Shown one piece after another: positions 31,844-41,017 of a stretch of DNA of 64,000 nucleotides. The stretch is from positions 310,001-374,000 of the forward strand of contig NZ_JAZHOH010000001.1 of NCBI RefSeq assembly GCF_040419245.1, written 5' to 3'. The stretch is from Ewingella sp. CoE-038-23 (GTDB taxonomy: Bacteria > Pseudomonadota > Gammaproteobacteria > Enterobacterales > Enterobacteriaceae). The notes beneath the pieces are model-generated. The model had not been told where the DNA came from. It saw only the letters and a list, made by a program, of their open reading frames with translations, and did not search any database. Made by a program: the position numbers and the translations under genes. Position 1 is the first letter of the stretch. Each line of letters starts with the position of its first letter.

Positions 31844-33892
31844 TTAAGAAGAAACCGGCACCAGCGCGCCTTTACTGTACTGCAACCACGGCATTTTGCG
31901 ATGGATCACGCAGTTTTGGTTCGCACTCAGCTGGCCGGTTTTGCCACTAATCTGGAAGCCTGGGATCTGGCGCATTTGTGAGAAGTGGTTTGCCAAGTCC
32001 CATGCGTCGATACCCATTGCGTAGAGGCGCACCAGCGAGTAGTCATTTTTGAACTGACCCGTAGCTTGCTGCATCAACGCCGGGTTGGTGCCCGCCAGCA
32101 GAGGAATATCGCTGAACTGCACGCCTTCCATCTCCAGACGGTAATCCGGGCCTGCGCCTGCCTGATAGCTGCGCGAACTGGCGTAGACAGCTGGCTTATT
32201 GCGGCCGCTGACAGCCAAATCAATCATCGGCTTAATCAGCGTCAGCTCGTCCTGCGTCGCCACGATATACACCGAATCTACATTACCCGATGCGCCGCCG
32301 CCGGTGGCCTGAGTGATCTGGTCATCGGTTGGTGGTGCCGGGATGGTGATGCCGCCAATGGTCACGCCCTGCGGCGCGGTCGCCGCCGCTTGCGCGCTGC
32401 TCGACACCGGCGTGCCGGTCAGACGAATGCCGCTGCGGATGGTGGATTTCAGTTCTGCATAAGAGCCAAGGCCCTGTTTCAGCACCGTTTGTCCACCCTG
32501 TTTCTGCCACTCATCGGCAAAAGCCTGAGCGATACGGTCGCCGAAGTTACCACGCGGCACCAACAGCAGCGGAGCCTGACGATGCTGTTGCCACATGTGG
32601 CGCGCGGCATCCTGAGCTTCGTCTTCCGGAGAGAGCGCAAAGTAACAGATATTCGGGCTGCTTTTCTCAGTTTCTGGCTGATTCAGCGCTAAAACGTTTA
32701 ATGGCGTTTGATCTGCCGCCAAACCGTTGACCTGATCCTTCAGCAATGGGCCGACGACGATAGTCGCGCCATCTTGCTGAGCCTGCGCGAGCAAGGCTGG
32801 GATTGGTTGGGTGCTGGTGTCATACACTTTCACCTGAGCACTTGGGTTAGCCGACGTGGTTGGCTGTGGGGCAGCCGGAGCTGCTGCAGTAGTGGCTGCC
32901 TGCTGCTCTTGATCCGCGCCGTCCTGCTGGGCCGAAGGGCTAACGGCGGCATTCGGGTCAACTGGAGCTGAGGCCGGTGCCGCGTTTGGATCTGCTGCTG
33001 GCTGCTGCTGCGCCGCAGGCTGAGCAGAAGGTAATCCGTTCATCGCTGCGTTGAAGCCTTGCTGAATGGCATTGCCATACACCTGCGCCGCGCCGCTCAT
33101 CGGCAGGAACAGGGCAATCTTCTCCGTAGAAGAAGGTTGGAAGTTCAGCACGCTGTTTAACTGAGTCGGCAGGCTCTTAGCCGCCGGGTTCACCGGATAG
33201 CGGCGCTGCCAGTCTTTAATACCGGCTTTCAGCAGGTCAGGGTCTTGCTTGTTGCTCTGCCAGACGCTGAGCAGGTCGAGCCAGCCTTGCAGGGTGTTTT
33301 CATTCGCATTGATGGTGATGTTGCTAACGTCCTGCGGCGTCATCTGAGTCAGCGCGGCCCAGGTGGCGTCAATGTTGTTCTGATGCGGTTTACCCTGTAA
33401 CAGCGGCTCCTGAGCGATATAGGCACGCAGCAGGCCTAGGCTGGTGCGGCCTTGGCTGGCGTCGATTTGCGCTTGATAGAAACGCGCCTGCTGGTCGCTG
33501 TTGAGGTTGGAGGGATCGATTTTGCTCAGCGTGGTGGCCGCCGCTGGGTAATTCTGCTGGGCGACCTGCACTTCGGCGCTCACCAACTGCTGCTCTTGCG
33601 CCTGCACGGCGGTCAGGTTTTGCGGCAAATTGGCCAGCTGATCGGCTGCCTGAGGCACTTTGCCTTCGCGCAACAGGGCACGAACTGCAAGTAATTGCCA
33701 GTCAGCCTTGGTATCATCACCGCTTTGCTGGGCCTGCTGCAGATAATAGTCTGAGCTGCCCGTCGCCTTCGCCTGAACGGTTTCAGTCGGCGCTTGCGGT
33801 GCCTGGCTCGAACAACTGGCGAGAAGCATCGCCACGATAACGGCAGGGATCAAACGTCCCGTGCGGGTACGAAAAGTAGTTGAGGAAGGCAT
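31844..33892 (-). CDS. lpoA: Penicillin-binding protein activator LpoA
   Basis: LpoA is an outer-membrane lipoprotein that spans the periplasm and activates the transpeptidase of PBP1A. The 682-residue product has a signal peptide with lipobox LLASC and lipidated Cys27. An N-terminal TPR-like domain covers about 35-255. A C-terminal domain of periplasmic-binding-protein fold begins near STEKIALFLPMSG (about 260). Within it, a Gln/Ala/Pro-rich unstructured insert spans about residues 286-352, a feature E. coli LpoA also shows. It is divergent from rsmI across 62 bases. Confidence 0.96.
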   Translation of the reverse strand: MPSSTTFRTRTGRLIPAVIVAMLLASCSSQAPQAPTETVQAKATGSSDYYLQQAQQSGDDTKADWQLLAVRALLREGKVPQAADQLANLPQNLTAVQAQEQQLVSAEVQVAQQNYPAAATTLSKIDPSNLNSDQQARFYQAQIDASQGRTSLGLLRAYIAQEPLLQGKPHQNNIDATWAALTQMTPQDVSNITINANENTLQGWLDLLSVWQSNKQDPDLLKAGIKDWQRRYPVNPAAKSLPTQLNSVLNFQPSSTEKIALFLPMSGAAQVYGNAIQQGFNAAMNGLPSAQPAAQQQPAADPNAAPASAPVDPNAAVSPSAQQDGADQEQQAATTAAAPAAPQPTTSANPSAQVKVYDTSTQPIPALLAQAQQDGATIVVGPLLKDQVNGLAADQTPLNVLALNQPETEKSSPNICYFALSPEDEAQDAARHMWQQHRQAPLLLVPRGNFGDRIAQAFADEWQKQGGQTVLKQGLGSYAELKSTIRSGIRLTGTPVSSSAQAAATAPQGVTIGGITIPAPPTDDQITQATGGGASGNVDSVYIVATQDELTLIKPMIDLAVSGRNKPAVYASSRSYQAGAGPDYRLEMEGVQFSDIPLLAGTNPALMQQATGQFKNDYSLVRLYAMGIDAWDLANHFSQMRQIPGFQISGKTGQLSANQNCVIHRKMPWLQYSKGALVPVSS

Positions 33893-33954
33893 TCAGTTTC
33901 CAGTGATGTTTTTTTCAAGATGCTCAATATTAAATCGGCAATCCGGATGAAACA

Positions 33955-34824
33955 ATGAATCAACACGATCAAGCAGATATTTCTGCATCAACGCTGTACA
34001 TCGTACCGACACCAATCGGCAATTTAGGGGACATTACCCAGCGTGCATTGGCGGTGCTCAGCAGCGTAGATTTGATTGCGGCGGAGGATACCCGCCATAC
34101 CGGATTACTGCTGCAACACTTCGCTATTAGCGCCAAAATGTACCCTTTACATGACCATAATGAGCAGCAAAAAGCCGAGCATTTATTAGCAAAATTGCAG
34201 AGTGGTCAAAGCATTGCGTTAGTTTCCGATGCCGGAACGCCGCTGATTAACGACCCCGGCTACCATCTGGTGCGTCGCTGCCGTGAAGCCGGTATTCGTG
34301 TGGTTCCTTTGCCGGGGGCCTGTGCGGCGATTGCGGCTCTGAGCGCCGCCGGTTTGCCTTCGGATAAATTCTGTTACGAGGGTTTTCTGCCTGCGAAAAC
34401 AAAATCACGAAAAGATGCCCTTCAGGCACTGATTGAAGAGCCTCGCACCCTGATCTTCTACGAATCCACTCACCGCCTGCTCGACAGCCTGCAAGATATG
34501 GTGGAAGTGTGGGGGCCAGATCGCTATGTCGTGCTGGCGCGCGAAATCACAAAAACCTGGGAAAACATCCGTGGTGACGCCGTGGGCGCGCTGCTCGACT
34601 GGGTAAAAGAAGATGAAACCCGCAAACGTGGCGAAATGGTGCTGATTGTCGAAGGCCATAAAGTGGATACCGAGGCCTTACCGGCTGAGGCACTGCGCAC
34701 GCTGGCGCTGCTACAAAAAGAGTTACCGCTGAAAAAGGCCGCCTCGCTGGCCGCCGAGATCCACGGCGTGAAGAAGAATGCGTTGTATAAATACGCACTC
34801 GACCAGCAAGAGGGTGACAAGTAG
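33955..34824 (+). CDS. rsmI: 16S rRNA 2'-O-ribose C1402 methyltransferase RsmI
   Basis: RsmI methylates the ribose of C1402 in the decoding centre of 16S rRNA with S-adenosylmethionine. The 289-residue product carries the tetrapyrrole-methylase-type SAM motifs [10 protein letters not shown] and [26 protein letters not shown] and the C-terminal [10 protein letters not shown] are also present. The N-terminal extension before [12 protein letters not shown] matches the enterobacterial form. The last codons overlap the -35 element of rnpB. Confidence 0.97.
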   Translation: MNQHDQADISASTLYIVPTPIGNLGDITQRALAVLSSVDLIAAEDTRHTGLLLQHFAISAKMYPLHDHNEQQKAEHLLAKLQSGQSIALVSDAGTPLINDPGYHLVRRCREAGIRVVPLPGACAAIAALSAAGLPSDKFCYEGFLPAKTKSRKDALQALIEEPRTLIFYESTHRLLDSLQDMVEVWGPDRYVVLAREITKTWENIRGDAVGALLDWVKEDETRKRGEMVLIVEGHKVDTEALPAEALRTLALLQKELPLKKAASLAAEIHGVKKNALYKYALDQQEGDK

Positions 34825-34842
34825 GCCATTTTGGCCTATCAT
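34814..34842 (+). promoter_or_regulatory. rnpB promoter
   Basis: GTGACA at 34814-34819 and TATCAT at 34837-34842 are spaced by 17 bases. The distance to the RNase P RNA 5' end at 34850 is seven bases. The -35 element lies within the final codons of rsmI. Confidence 0.75.
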
Positions 34843-34849
34843 CCGCGCC

Positions 34850-35227
<378 letters not shown>

Positions 35228-35235
35228 AATACGAA

Positions 35236-35275
35236 AAGGCCCGTGTAACGCAAGTTACACGGGCCTTCTTCATTT
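35236..35275 (+). terminator. rnpB terminator
   Basis: The perfect 14-base stem AAGGCCCGTGTAAC / GTTACACGGGCCTT with a GCAA tetraloop is followed by CTTCATTT. It lies nine bases after the RNase P RNA. Confidence 0.92.
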
Positions 35276-35302
35276 ATGGCGTTTGCGGTGAAGCTTATTG
35301 CG

Positions 35303-36007
35303 TCACACCGGCAGGTCGATCAGCAGGGCGCGCAGCGGGGTGCTGGCGGTCAGGCTGATTTCTGACTCACCTTGGATAAACGCGCCGTCGCCACACACCA
35401 GCTTCTGCTTATCCTGACTCTCTGCGCCCAGGGCGTCGATGCGGCCGTGAATCGATTGCAAATAGGCTCGCGTGCCGCGTATCGGTAGAGTAATGCTCTC
35501 GCCTTCGCCCAGCTCAATATGATGGATCCACACCTGCTGGCGCAGCTGTAGGCTGCCTTTCTCGCCATCGGGCGACGCCAGCAACAGGTGCGGCTGCTGG
35601 CCGACCTTAAGCTGCTGGATCAGCGGATTTTCATGCTGCGGGCAGGCGTCCAGCCACAGCTGCATGCGGGTCAGAGGCTGGGTTGAACTCAGGTTCAGCT
35701 CGCTGTAAGCAACGTTATTCTGGGTTGAAAGCAGCACGGCTTCGCCCTCGTTGACCCGAACGCTGTTGCCCTCGGCGTCGCGGTACTCCGCGCTGCCTTG
35801 CAGCACTAAATTCAGGATGTCGACGTGCGGGTAGGTGCGTGGCTGGAAGCTGGCACCCGGCGCCAGCACTTCCTGATTGAGAACGCGCAGTGACGCGTAG
35901 CCCATAAGTTTTGGGTCAAAATAGTGCCCAAATGAAAAGGTATAGCGCGCCTGAAGCCAACCAAAGTCAGCTGTGCCGCACTCTTTTGCAGTTCTGCTCT
36001 TAATCAT
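35303..36007 (-). CDS. yhaK: Pirin-like bicupin YhaK
   Basis: YhaK is a cytoplasmic bicupin of the pirin family. The E. coli protein has been described as sensitive to reactive oxygen, and its substrate is unclear. The 234-residue product aligns throughout with E. coli YhaK: CGTADFGWLQARYTFSFGHYF, then LRVLNQEVLAPGASFQPRTYP, and LRALLIDLPV at the end. The cupin I histidines (HVDILNLVLQG) are present. It is divergent from yhaJ, as in E. coli, with a shared 112-base promoter gap. YhaJ is a plausible regulator. Confidence 0.94.
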   Translation of the reverse strand: MIKSRTAKECGTADFGWLQARYTFSFGHYFDPKLMGYASLRVLNQEVLAPGASFQPRTYPHVDILNLVLQGSAEYRDAEGNSVRVNEGEAVLLSTQNNVAYSELNLSSTQPLTRMQLWLDACPQHENPLIQQLKVGQQPHLLLASPDGEKGSLQLRQQVWIHHIELGEGESITLPIRGTRAYLQSIHGRIDALGAESQDKQKLVCGDGAFIQGESEISLTASTPLRALLIDLPV

Positions 36008-36119
36008 TGCGGTCTGGCTCAGTTAAAAAAATTCCATACTTAAATGGTAAGCGTCTGGACGACTGATTGTTAGCCAGTTAATCTGGTCGGTATATTCAAA
36101 TTTCCTGACAGAGAACCCC

Positions 36120-37025
36120 ATGGCTAAGGATCGCGCACTCACACTTGAAGCACTCAGGGTCATGGATGCCATCGACCGGCGCGGCAGCTTTGCGGCGGCG
36201 GCAGACGAGCTAGGCCGCGTGCCTTCTGCATTGAGCTACACCATGCAGAAGTTGGAGGAAGAGCTGGACGTGGTGTTGTTTGACCGTTCAGGACATCGGA
36301 CAAAATTCACCAACGTTGGCCGCATGCTGCTCGAACGCGGCCGCGTTTTGCTCGAAGCCGCTGATAAACTTACCGTAGATGCCGAAGCGCTGGCGCGCGG
36401 TTGGGAAACCCAAATCACCATCGTTTGTGAAGCGCTGGTTCCCGCTACCCAGCTGTTTCCGTTAATTGAAAAGCTGGCGCTGAAAGCCAACACGCAGGTT
36501 TCGCTGATAACCGAAGTGTTAGCCGGAGCTTGGGAGCGCCTTGAGCAGGGCCGCGCCGACATTGTTATCGCGCCGGATATGCACTTCCGTTCATCATCTG
36601 AAATCAACAGCCGCAAGCTCTACAAGCTGATGAGTGTCTATGTCGCCGCGCCGGATCACCCGATTCATCTCGAAGCCGAGCCGCTGTCGGAAGTCAGCCG
36701 CGTGAAGTATCGCGGCATCGCGGTGGCGGATACCGCCCGCGAGCGCCCGACTCTGACCGTGCAGCTGCTGGACAAACAGCAGCGTTTAACCGTCAGCACC
36801 ATTGAAGAGAAGCGTCAGGCGCTGCTGGCCGGTTTGGGTGTCGCCACCATGCCTTATCCGATGGTGGAAAAAGATATCGAAGAGGGGCGTCTGCGGGTAG
36901 TGAGCGCGGAGTATAATCGCGAGGCGGAGATTATTATGGCGTGGCGTCGTGACAGCATGGGCGAAGCCAAGGCGTGGTTCCTGCGAGAAATCGCCAAGCT
37001 GCTCGGCACTCGCGACGCCAACTAA
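36120..37025 (+). CDS. yhaJ: LysR-family regulator YhaJ
   Basis: YhaJ is a LysR-type transcription factor. In E. coli it binds 2,4-dinitrotoluene-type aromatic ligands and regulates yhaK-region and virulence targets. The 301-residue product has the winged helix-turn-helix at about 7-65 (RGSFAAAADELGRVPSALSY) and a co-inducer domain from about 95. Its N-terminal 120 residues are almost identical to the E. coli protein. The divergent layout with yhaK fits control of that gene. The ATG at 36120 follows a GAGAA-type site. Confidence 0.94.
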   Translation: MAKDRALTLEALRVMDAIDRRGSFAAAADELGRVPSALSYTMQKLEEELDVVLFDRSGHRTKFTNVGRMLLERGRVLLEAADKLTVDAEALARGWETQITIVCEALVPATQLFPLIEKLALKANTQVSLITEVLAGAWERLEQGRADIVIAPDMHFRSSSEINSRKLYKLMSVYVAAPDHPIHLEAEPLSEVSRVKYRGIAVADTARERPTLTVQLLDKQQRLTVSTIEEKRQALLAGLGVATMPYPMVEKDIEEGRLRVVSAEYNREAEIIMAWRRDSMGEAKAWFLREIAKLLGTRDAN

Positions 37026-37027
37026 GC

Positions 37028-37053
37028 TTGCTCCCCCTCGCCAAAAGGGGAGC
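37028..37053. repeat. CTCCCC/GGGGAG hairpin between yhaJ and yqjG
   Basis: GCTCCCC and GGGGAGC pair across a loop containing CTCGCCAAAA. The hairpin sits between two convergent genes and has no T-run on either side. It belongs with the similar hairpins at 17914 and 57932. Confidence 0.6.
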
Positions 37054-37060
37054 ATGTAGC

Positions 37061-38047
37061 TTAGCTAAAACGCAGGTCGCGGCCGTGCTCGGCATCTAAG
37101 TCCTGCGCCGGGCCGGTGGAGATCACCCCGTGCGGATTGATGGTCGCGTGGCTGCGATAGTAGTGATTGCGGATGTGCGCGAAGTCCACGGTTTCAGCAA
37201 TGCCCGGCATCTGGTAGATGTCGCGCAGGAAGCCGTAGAGGTTCGGGTAATCACTGATGCGATAACGGTCACACTTGAAGTGCGTGACGTAGACCGGATC
37301 GAAGCGTACCAGCGTGGTCCACAGGCGCAAATCGGCCTCGGTTAGCTGGTTGCCGGTCAGGTAGCGATGTTTCTCCAGCAGGGCTTCGGCTCGGTCCAGC
37401 CCTTCAAATACCCCTTTTACCGCCTCGTCATAGGCTTCCTGCGAGGTAGCAAAACCCGCTTTATAGACGCCGTTGTTAATTAGTGGATAGACCCACTCAT
37501 TCACTTCATCAATGGCCGGGCGCAAATTTTCCGGGTAGTAATCCCCTGCGCGCGCGCCTTGGGCATCAAACGCGCTGTTGAACATGCGAATGATATCCGC
37601 TGACTCGTTGCTGACGATGGTTTGCAGCTTTTTGTCCCACAGGATAGGCACGGTGACGCGCCCGGTGTAGTCCTTCTGTGCCCGCAAATAGATTTCGTAG
37701 GCGAAGTTCAGGTGGTAAAGGTCGTCGCCGGTTGCGGCAGGGAAGTCGGTGGCGAAGGTCCAGCCATTCTCCAGCATCAGCGGATGCACCACGGAAACTG
37801 GAATCAGCTTATCCAAGCCTTTCAGGGCGCGCATAAGCAAGGTGCGGTGCGCCCAGGGACAGGCGAGGGAGACATAAAGGTGATAGCGATTCGGCTCGGC
37901 GGCGAATCCGCTTTTGCCGTGCGGACCTGCCTCGCCGTTGGGGGTCACCCAATTGCGAAATTGCGATTCAGTGCGTTTGAAATGGCCGCCGGTGGATTTG
38001 GTGTCATACCAAACGTCATGCCATTTGCCTTCGACGAGTTGTCCCAT
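37061..38047 (-). CDS. yqjG: Glutathionyl-hydroquinone reductase YqjG
   Basis: YqjG is a Xi-class glutathione transferase that reduces glutathionyl-hydroquinones. The 328-residue product is the E. coli length. The catalytic cysteine lies in SLACPWAHRTLLM. The C-terminal domain contains YLTGNQLTEADLRLWTTLVR and VTHFKCD. The frame extends 19 codons upstream, but the ATG at 38047, after GGAGAG, gives the family start MGQLVEGKWHD. It follows yqjF, from which a terminator separates it. Confidence 0.96.
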   Translation of the reverse strand: MGQLVEGKWHDVWYDTKSTGGHFKRTESQFRNWVTPNGEAGPHGKSGFAAEPNRYHLYVSLACPWAHRTLLMRALKGLDKLIPVSVVHPLMLENGWTFATDFPAATGDDLYHLNFAYEIYLRAQKDYTGRVTVPILWDKKLQTIVSNESADIIRMFNSAFDAQGARAGDYYPENLRPAIDEVNEWVYPLINNGVYKAGFATSQEAYDEAVKGVFEGLDRAEALLEKHRYLTGNQLTEADLRLWTTLVRFDPVYVTHFKCDRYRISDYPNLYGFLRDIYQMPGIAETVDFAHIRNHYYRSHATINPHGVISTGPAQDLDAEHGRDLRFS

Positions 38048-38140
38048 GATCTCTCCTTTCCCATCATCCTTCGTGCTGAATCTTGATGTACTGCATTGAT
38101 GCAACGCGAATCATGCTGGGGAGATGTGCAGATAAGAAAT

Positions 38141-38171
38141 AAAAAGGGCGAGGTGAATAATCACATCGCCC
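38141..38171 (-). terminator. Terminator after yqjF
   Basis: On the minus strand GGGCGATGTGA and TCACCTCGCCC form an 11-base stem with one mismatch and a TTAT loop, followed by TTTTT. Confidence 0.88.
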
Positions 38172-38214
38172 ATCAGTCTATTGAGTATAGCGGCACATTC
38201 TTATGTGCGAACTG

Positions 38215-38607
38215 TTACCAGTTTTTCTTGATCAGGCGATCGATGCTGATTGCGCCCGGACCCGCTACGAACAGGGCGAAGAAGCCACCGGCGATAGACA
38301 GGTTTTTCATGAACATCATCTGGTTTACGGCAACAGCAAAATCAGTGTGGAAGATCAGTGCAGTCAGGATGGTGAAGATTGCAGTGATAAACGCTGTAGT
38401 ACGGGTCAGGAAGCCGAACAGAATGGCCAAGCCGCCGCCGAACTCAAGCAAAATGGTCAGTGGCAGCAGGAAAGATGGCACACCCATTGAGCTCATGTAA
38501 GCACCGGTTCCTGCGTAGTTGGTGATCTTGCCCCAGCCCGCAGTGATGAACAGAATCGGCATTAAGATACGAGCGATAAGCAGGACGGTATTGTTAACTT
38601 TGGTCAT
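38215..38607 (-). CDS. yqjF: DoxX-family membrane protein YqjF
   Basis: The 130-residue product is a DoxX-family inner-membrane protein with four predicted helices. E. coli YqjF has been named in responses to aromatic nitro compounds, but its biochemical role is not settled. Identical segments include RILMPILFITAGWGKI and LEFGGGLAILFGFLTRTTA. The ATG at 38607 is chosen over an upstream in-frame ATG because it matches the E. coli length. It is flanked by terminators on both sides, so it is probably a single-gene unit. Confidence 0.93.
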   Translation of the reverse strand: MTKVNNTVLLIARILMPILFITAGWGKITNYAGTGAYMSSMGVPSFLLPLTILLEFGGGLAILFGFLTRTTAFITAIFTILTALIFHTDFAVAVNQMMFMKNLSIAGGFFALFVAGPGAISIDRLIKKNW

Positions 38608-38787
38608 TTTCGACTCCGAAAAATGTTGCCCAAATTGGGCGACAATAATATTAACGGCACGTTCGGGTATTATCCCCAACCGTTACCGCGTCTGGTTGAT
38701 GATGGGATAGTAAGGGGAAAGTTGAACAGTTGTTAGCAAGTAAAACTGTCTATTATTATCAAATAAATTGAACAGCGCGGCGGGAAC

Positions 38788-38829
38788 TTAAAGAAACGGG
38801 CCAGTCGGAGAAATTCCGGACTGGCCCGT
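38788..38829 (-). terminator. Terminator of the yqjC-D-E-K group
   Basis: On the minus strand ACGGGCCAGTC pairs with GACTGGCCCGT around a stem-loop GGAATTTCTCC, followed by TTTCTTT. It lies about 60 bases after yqjK. Confidence 0.88.
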
Positions 38830-38890
38830 GGGGGAGCGCGTTGCGCGTTGATTAAAAATGAATTAGTCGACTTTAATCAATAAATTAGCG

Positions 38891-39175
38891 CTACGGCTTT
38901 ATAAAGTTACGGCGGAAAAGCTGCACGGTGCCCCAGATACCAAAGGCGCGACGCGACCAGCGAACCACTTTACTTGGATGTCGGATGCCGTAAATCGCCA
39001 GAACGCTGGAACCCAGCACCAGGTATTTACGCATATCAATAAACTTCACCCAGCCGCGATCTACTTTTGCGGTTGCTTCGAGCCATTCTAGGCGGCCCGC
39101 AGACAACTCAGCGCGTTGACGCTCGATTTTACGCAGCAGTTTTACTTTCTCGATAACGCGGTCAGGTGTGCTCAT
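38891..39175 (-). CDS. yqjK: YqjK-like protein
   Basis: The 94-residue product matches the YqjK-like family of short proteins with no known function. Shared segments are LSAGRLEWLEAT, LVLGSSVLAIYGIRHPSKVVRW and RRAFGIWG. A weakly hydrophobic segment at about 50-65 could touch the membrane. Its ATG overlaps the yqjE stop by four bases (ATGA), so it is translationally coupled to yqjE in the stress-linked group yqjC-yqjD-yqjE-yqjK. Confidence 0.9.
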   Translation of the reverse strand: MSTPDRVIEKVKLLRKIERQRAELSAGRLEWLEATAKVDRGWVKFIDMRKYLVLGSSVLAIYGIRHPSKVVRWSRRAFGIWGTVQLFRRNFIKP

Positions 39176-39576
39176 TGGTCATCCTTTTCCAGCAATGAAC
39201 GGTCAATATCCAGCTGTTTACGCGTCATGCTCAACAAAGTTGAACGTTTCGCTTTCGACAGCGTCCAGAGACCTAATACCACCGCCAGAAACAGTAAAAC
39301 GCCGGTGGTGGTGCCCATTGCAACAAGTCGATAAGCCGGGTCGATTGCCCAGAACAGCACAACCAATAGGCTCATTAAACCGAAAGCGGTAAAGATGAGG
39401 GTGATGCCCGCCATCAGCAAGAGTTGGAAAATATTGGCCTTTTCCTCTTCCAGCTCAATGACGGCCAGTCTGACACGCGTTTCAACCATGCCAACCAAAA
39501 CGGTGACAATGCGTTGCGCCGTATCAAGTATCCCTTTGCCCGGTCCTTGTGGCGGAGTCTTTATCGGTTCAGCCAT
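39172..39576 (-). CDS. yqjE: Phage holin-like membrane protein YqjE
   Basis: YqjE is a small inner-membrane protein of the putative holin/actinobacterial YqjE family. The 134-residue product has two long membrane helices (FQLLLMAGITLIFTAFGLMSL, split as FQLLLMAGITLIF and TAFGLMSLLVVLFW, and GVLLFLAVVLGLWTL). An N-terminal amphipathic segment, MVETRVRLAVIELEEEKANI, precedes them. The start at 39576 matches the E. coli length. It begins two bases after yqjD ends. YqjD and YqjE may act together at the membrane, but the role is unproven. Confidence 0.93.
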   Translation of the reverse strand: MAEPIKTPPQGPGKGILDTAQRIVTVLVGMVETRVRLAVIELEEEKANIFQLLLMAGITLIFTAFGLMSLLVVLFWAIDPAYRLVAMGTTTGVLLFLAVVLGLWTLSKAKRSTLLSMTRKQLDIDRSLLEKDDQ

Positions 39577-39578
39577 AA

Positions 39579-39884
39579 TTAACGGCGTGCTAGCAGAACG
39601 CCAATAACTACGCCGACGGCAGCACCAATACCAACGCCAGTCCAAGGTTTGTCATGCACGTAATCATCAGCACGACCTGCGATTTCTTTCGAATGATGGG
39701 CCAGCTTATCGCCAGTATCACTCAGGCGAGAGCGGGTGTCTTTCAGCAGGCTTTCTGCCTTGCCGCGCAGCTTATCTAACTCTGCTTTTGGCTTATCGGT
39801 GGAAGTTTGAAGAACTTCTTCCAAGGTATCAGCCAACGATTTAAGTTCCGCGCGCAGATTTTCTGAGGTGGTGTTCTTAGCCAT
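39579..39884 (-). CDS. yqjD: Ribosome-associated membrane protein YqjD (DUF883)
   Basis: YqjD is an ElaB/YqjD/DUF883-family protein. In E. coli it anchors stationary-phase ribosomes to the inner membrane and is RpoS-dependent. The 101-residue product has a helical, charged N-terminal part and a C-terminal glycine-rich hydrophobic anchor, KPWTGVGIGAAVGVVIGVLLARR given as KPWTGVGIGAAVGVV and IGVLLARR. The terminal ARR is the family signature. It lies between yqjC and yqjE in one transcript. Confidence 0.94.
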   Translation of the reverse strand: MAKNTTSENLRAELKSLADTLEEVLQTSTDKPKAELDKLRGKAESLLKDTRSRLSDTGDKLAHHSKEIAGRADDYVHDKPWTGVGIGAAVGVVIGVLLARR

Positions 39885-40057
39885 GTTTGTATCACTCCAT
39901 ACGTTAACTGATGCGAACTTTTAACATAGCGGATATCTGGGTTATCGCAACTTAGGCACCTGATTTAAGGACTAAAGCCCCCGATTTAAGGTTAAGCCTG
40001 AGTCAGATAACGCCATTTCACCGCTATGAACGGGGAAAATCGGTCTGACAGGGCTAA

Positions 40058-40435
40058 TTATTGGCCCTGTGCTTCTTTCAATTCAGATTGTGCTTCGTCC
40101 AGCTTCTGCTGTTTCTTCTCGATCTTTTTGCTGTCGCCCGTGGCTTGGGCTTCTTTCAGCTCTTGCTCACGTTCCTGAACTTTTTCTTTCTTTTCAGCAA
40201 CATGTTTTTCGTATTCGGCTTTGAGACCAGAGTCCGTGCAGTGCGCTTGGTTTTCGCTCAAGGCTTTTTGCAGGCCAGCGATCTGGTCTTTATTGTTGTG
40301 CTGATGTGCGTAATCAAGTTGGGTCTTGATTTGCTGTTGTTTAGCGGCGCAAGTCTGTGGCTGCGAAGCAGCGAGAGATGCGGCAGAAAATGCGAAAAGC
40401 GGTATAGCGAACAGCGCGGATAAACGCAGATTCAT
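40058..40435 (-). CDS. yqjC: Periplasmic DUF1090 protein YqjC
   Basis: The 125-residue product has a signal peptide (LRLSALFAIPLFAFSAASLA) and a mature part that is almost entirely charged coiled coil. Two cysteines (CAAKQQQIKTQLDYA and HCTDSGL) could form a disulfide. It matches the DUF1090 family and E. coli YqjC by pattern and position, and its function is not known. The frame is open further upstream, but the ATG at 40435 directly precedes the signal peptide. A 173-base gap separates it from yqjD and contains two copies of GATTTAAGG 21 bases apart. Confidence 0.9.
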   Translation of the reverse strand: MNLRLSALFAIPLFAFSAASLAASQPQTCAAKQQQIKTQLDYAHQHNNKDQIAGLQKALSENQAHCTDSGLKAEYEKHVAEKKEKVQEREQELKEAQATGDSKKIEKKQQKLDEAQSELKEAQGQ

Positions 40436-40630
40436 GAGGGTGTCTTCCTTAGTCATTGTGAAACGCTGGTGCATTTCTTCCGTAGGTAAAGCACTGAAAA
40501 ACGTCTTATCGAAATGGGTCGATAGAAAAAATGCGCCGTCTTGGCACAGATAATTTTTCAATACAGTGGGATTAAGTATAACAGCAGATAATAGATGCGC
40601 TTAGGGGAGGATTCCGAAAGCGCGAGAGGG

Positions 40631-41017
40631 TTAACCTAATTTGAGCTGGTCGCGGGTGATTTTATGCACCCAGAGCTGGGATTGTGGCGGATCGCAGCGT
40701 TGGATGGAGAAGCCCAGCGGTAAGATATCCATCAAGGCGTGTTCCGCCAGTTCGCGCTGCTCCAGTGAGTCCAGTTCGACGATCAGCCCGTCCTGCACCG
40801 GCGTGATGCTCTGAATGCGAATGCCGCGCTGGTTCAGGCTTTGGTAAACATAAAAGCCGTCGGGCAGCGCCACGCCGGCCCGCACTGGGCGAATCTGCAG
40901 GGCGTTAGTGTTCTGCGGCATGCGGGCGACGGCAAATCCAATCACAATCGCCACCAACACCAGCGTCAGCAAGGTGATAGGCCACAGGATTGAGCGTTTA
41001 ATCGGTTTGATTTTCAC
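40631..41017 (-). CDS. mzrA: EnvZ/OmpR modulator MzrA
   Basis: MzrA is an inner-membrane connector that stimulates EnvZ and so links CpxAR stress signalling to EnvZ-OmpR. The 128-residue product has one membrane helix at about 10-31 ([20 protein letters not shown]) and a small periplasmic domain with [19 protein letters not shown]. It starts with GTG at 41017, overlapping the yqjA stop by four bases. That coupling is the E. coli yqjA-mzrA arrangement. Confidence 0.93.
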   Translation of the reverse strand: MKIKPIKRSILWPITLLTLVLVAIVIGFAVARMPQNTNALQIRPVRAGVALPDGFYVYQSLNQRGIRIQSITPVQDGLIVELDSLEQRELAEHALMDILPLGFSIQRCDPPQSQLWVHKITRDQLKLG

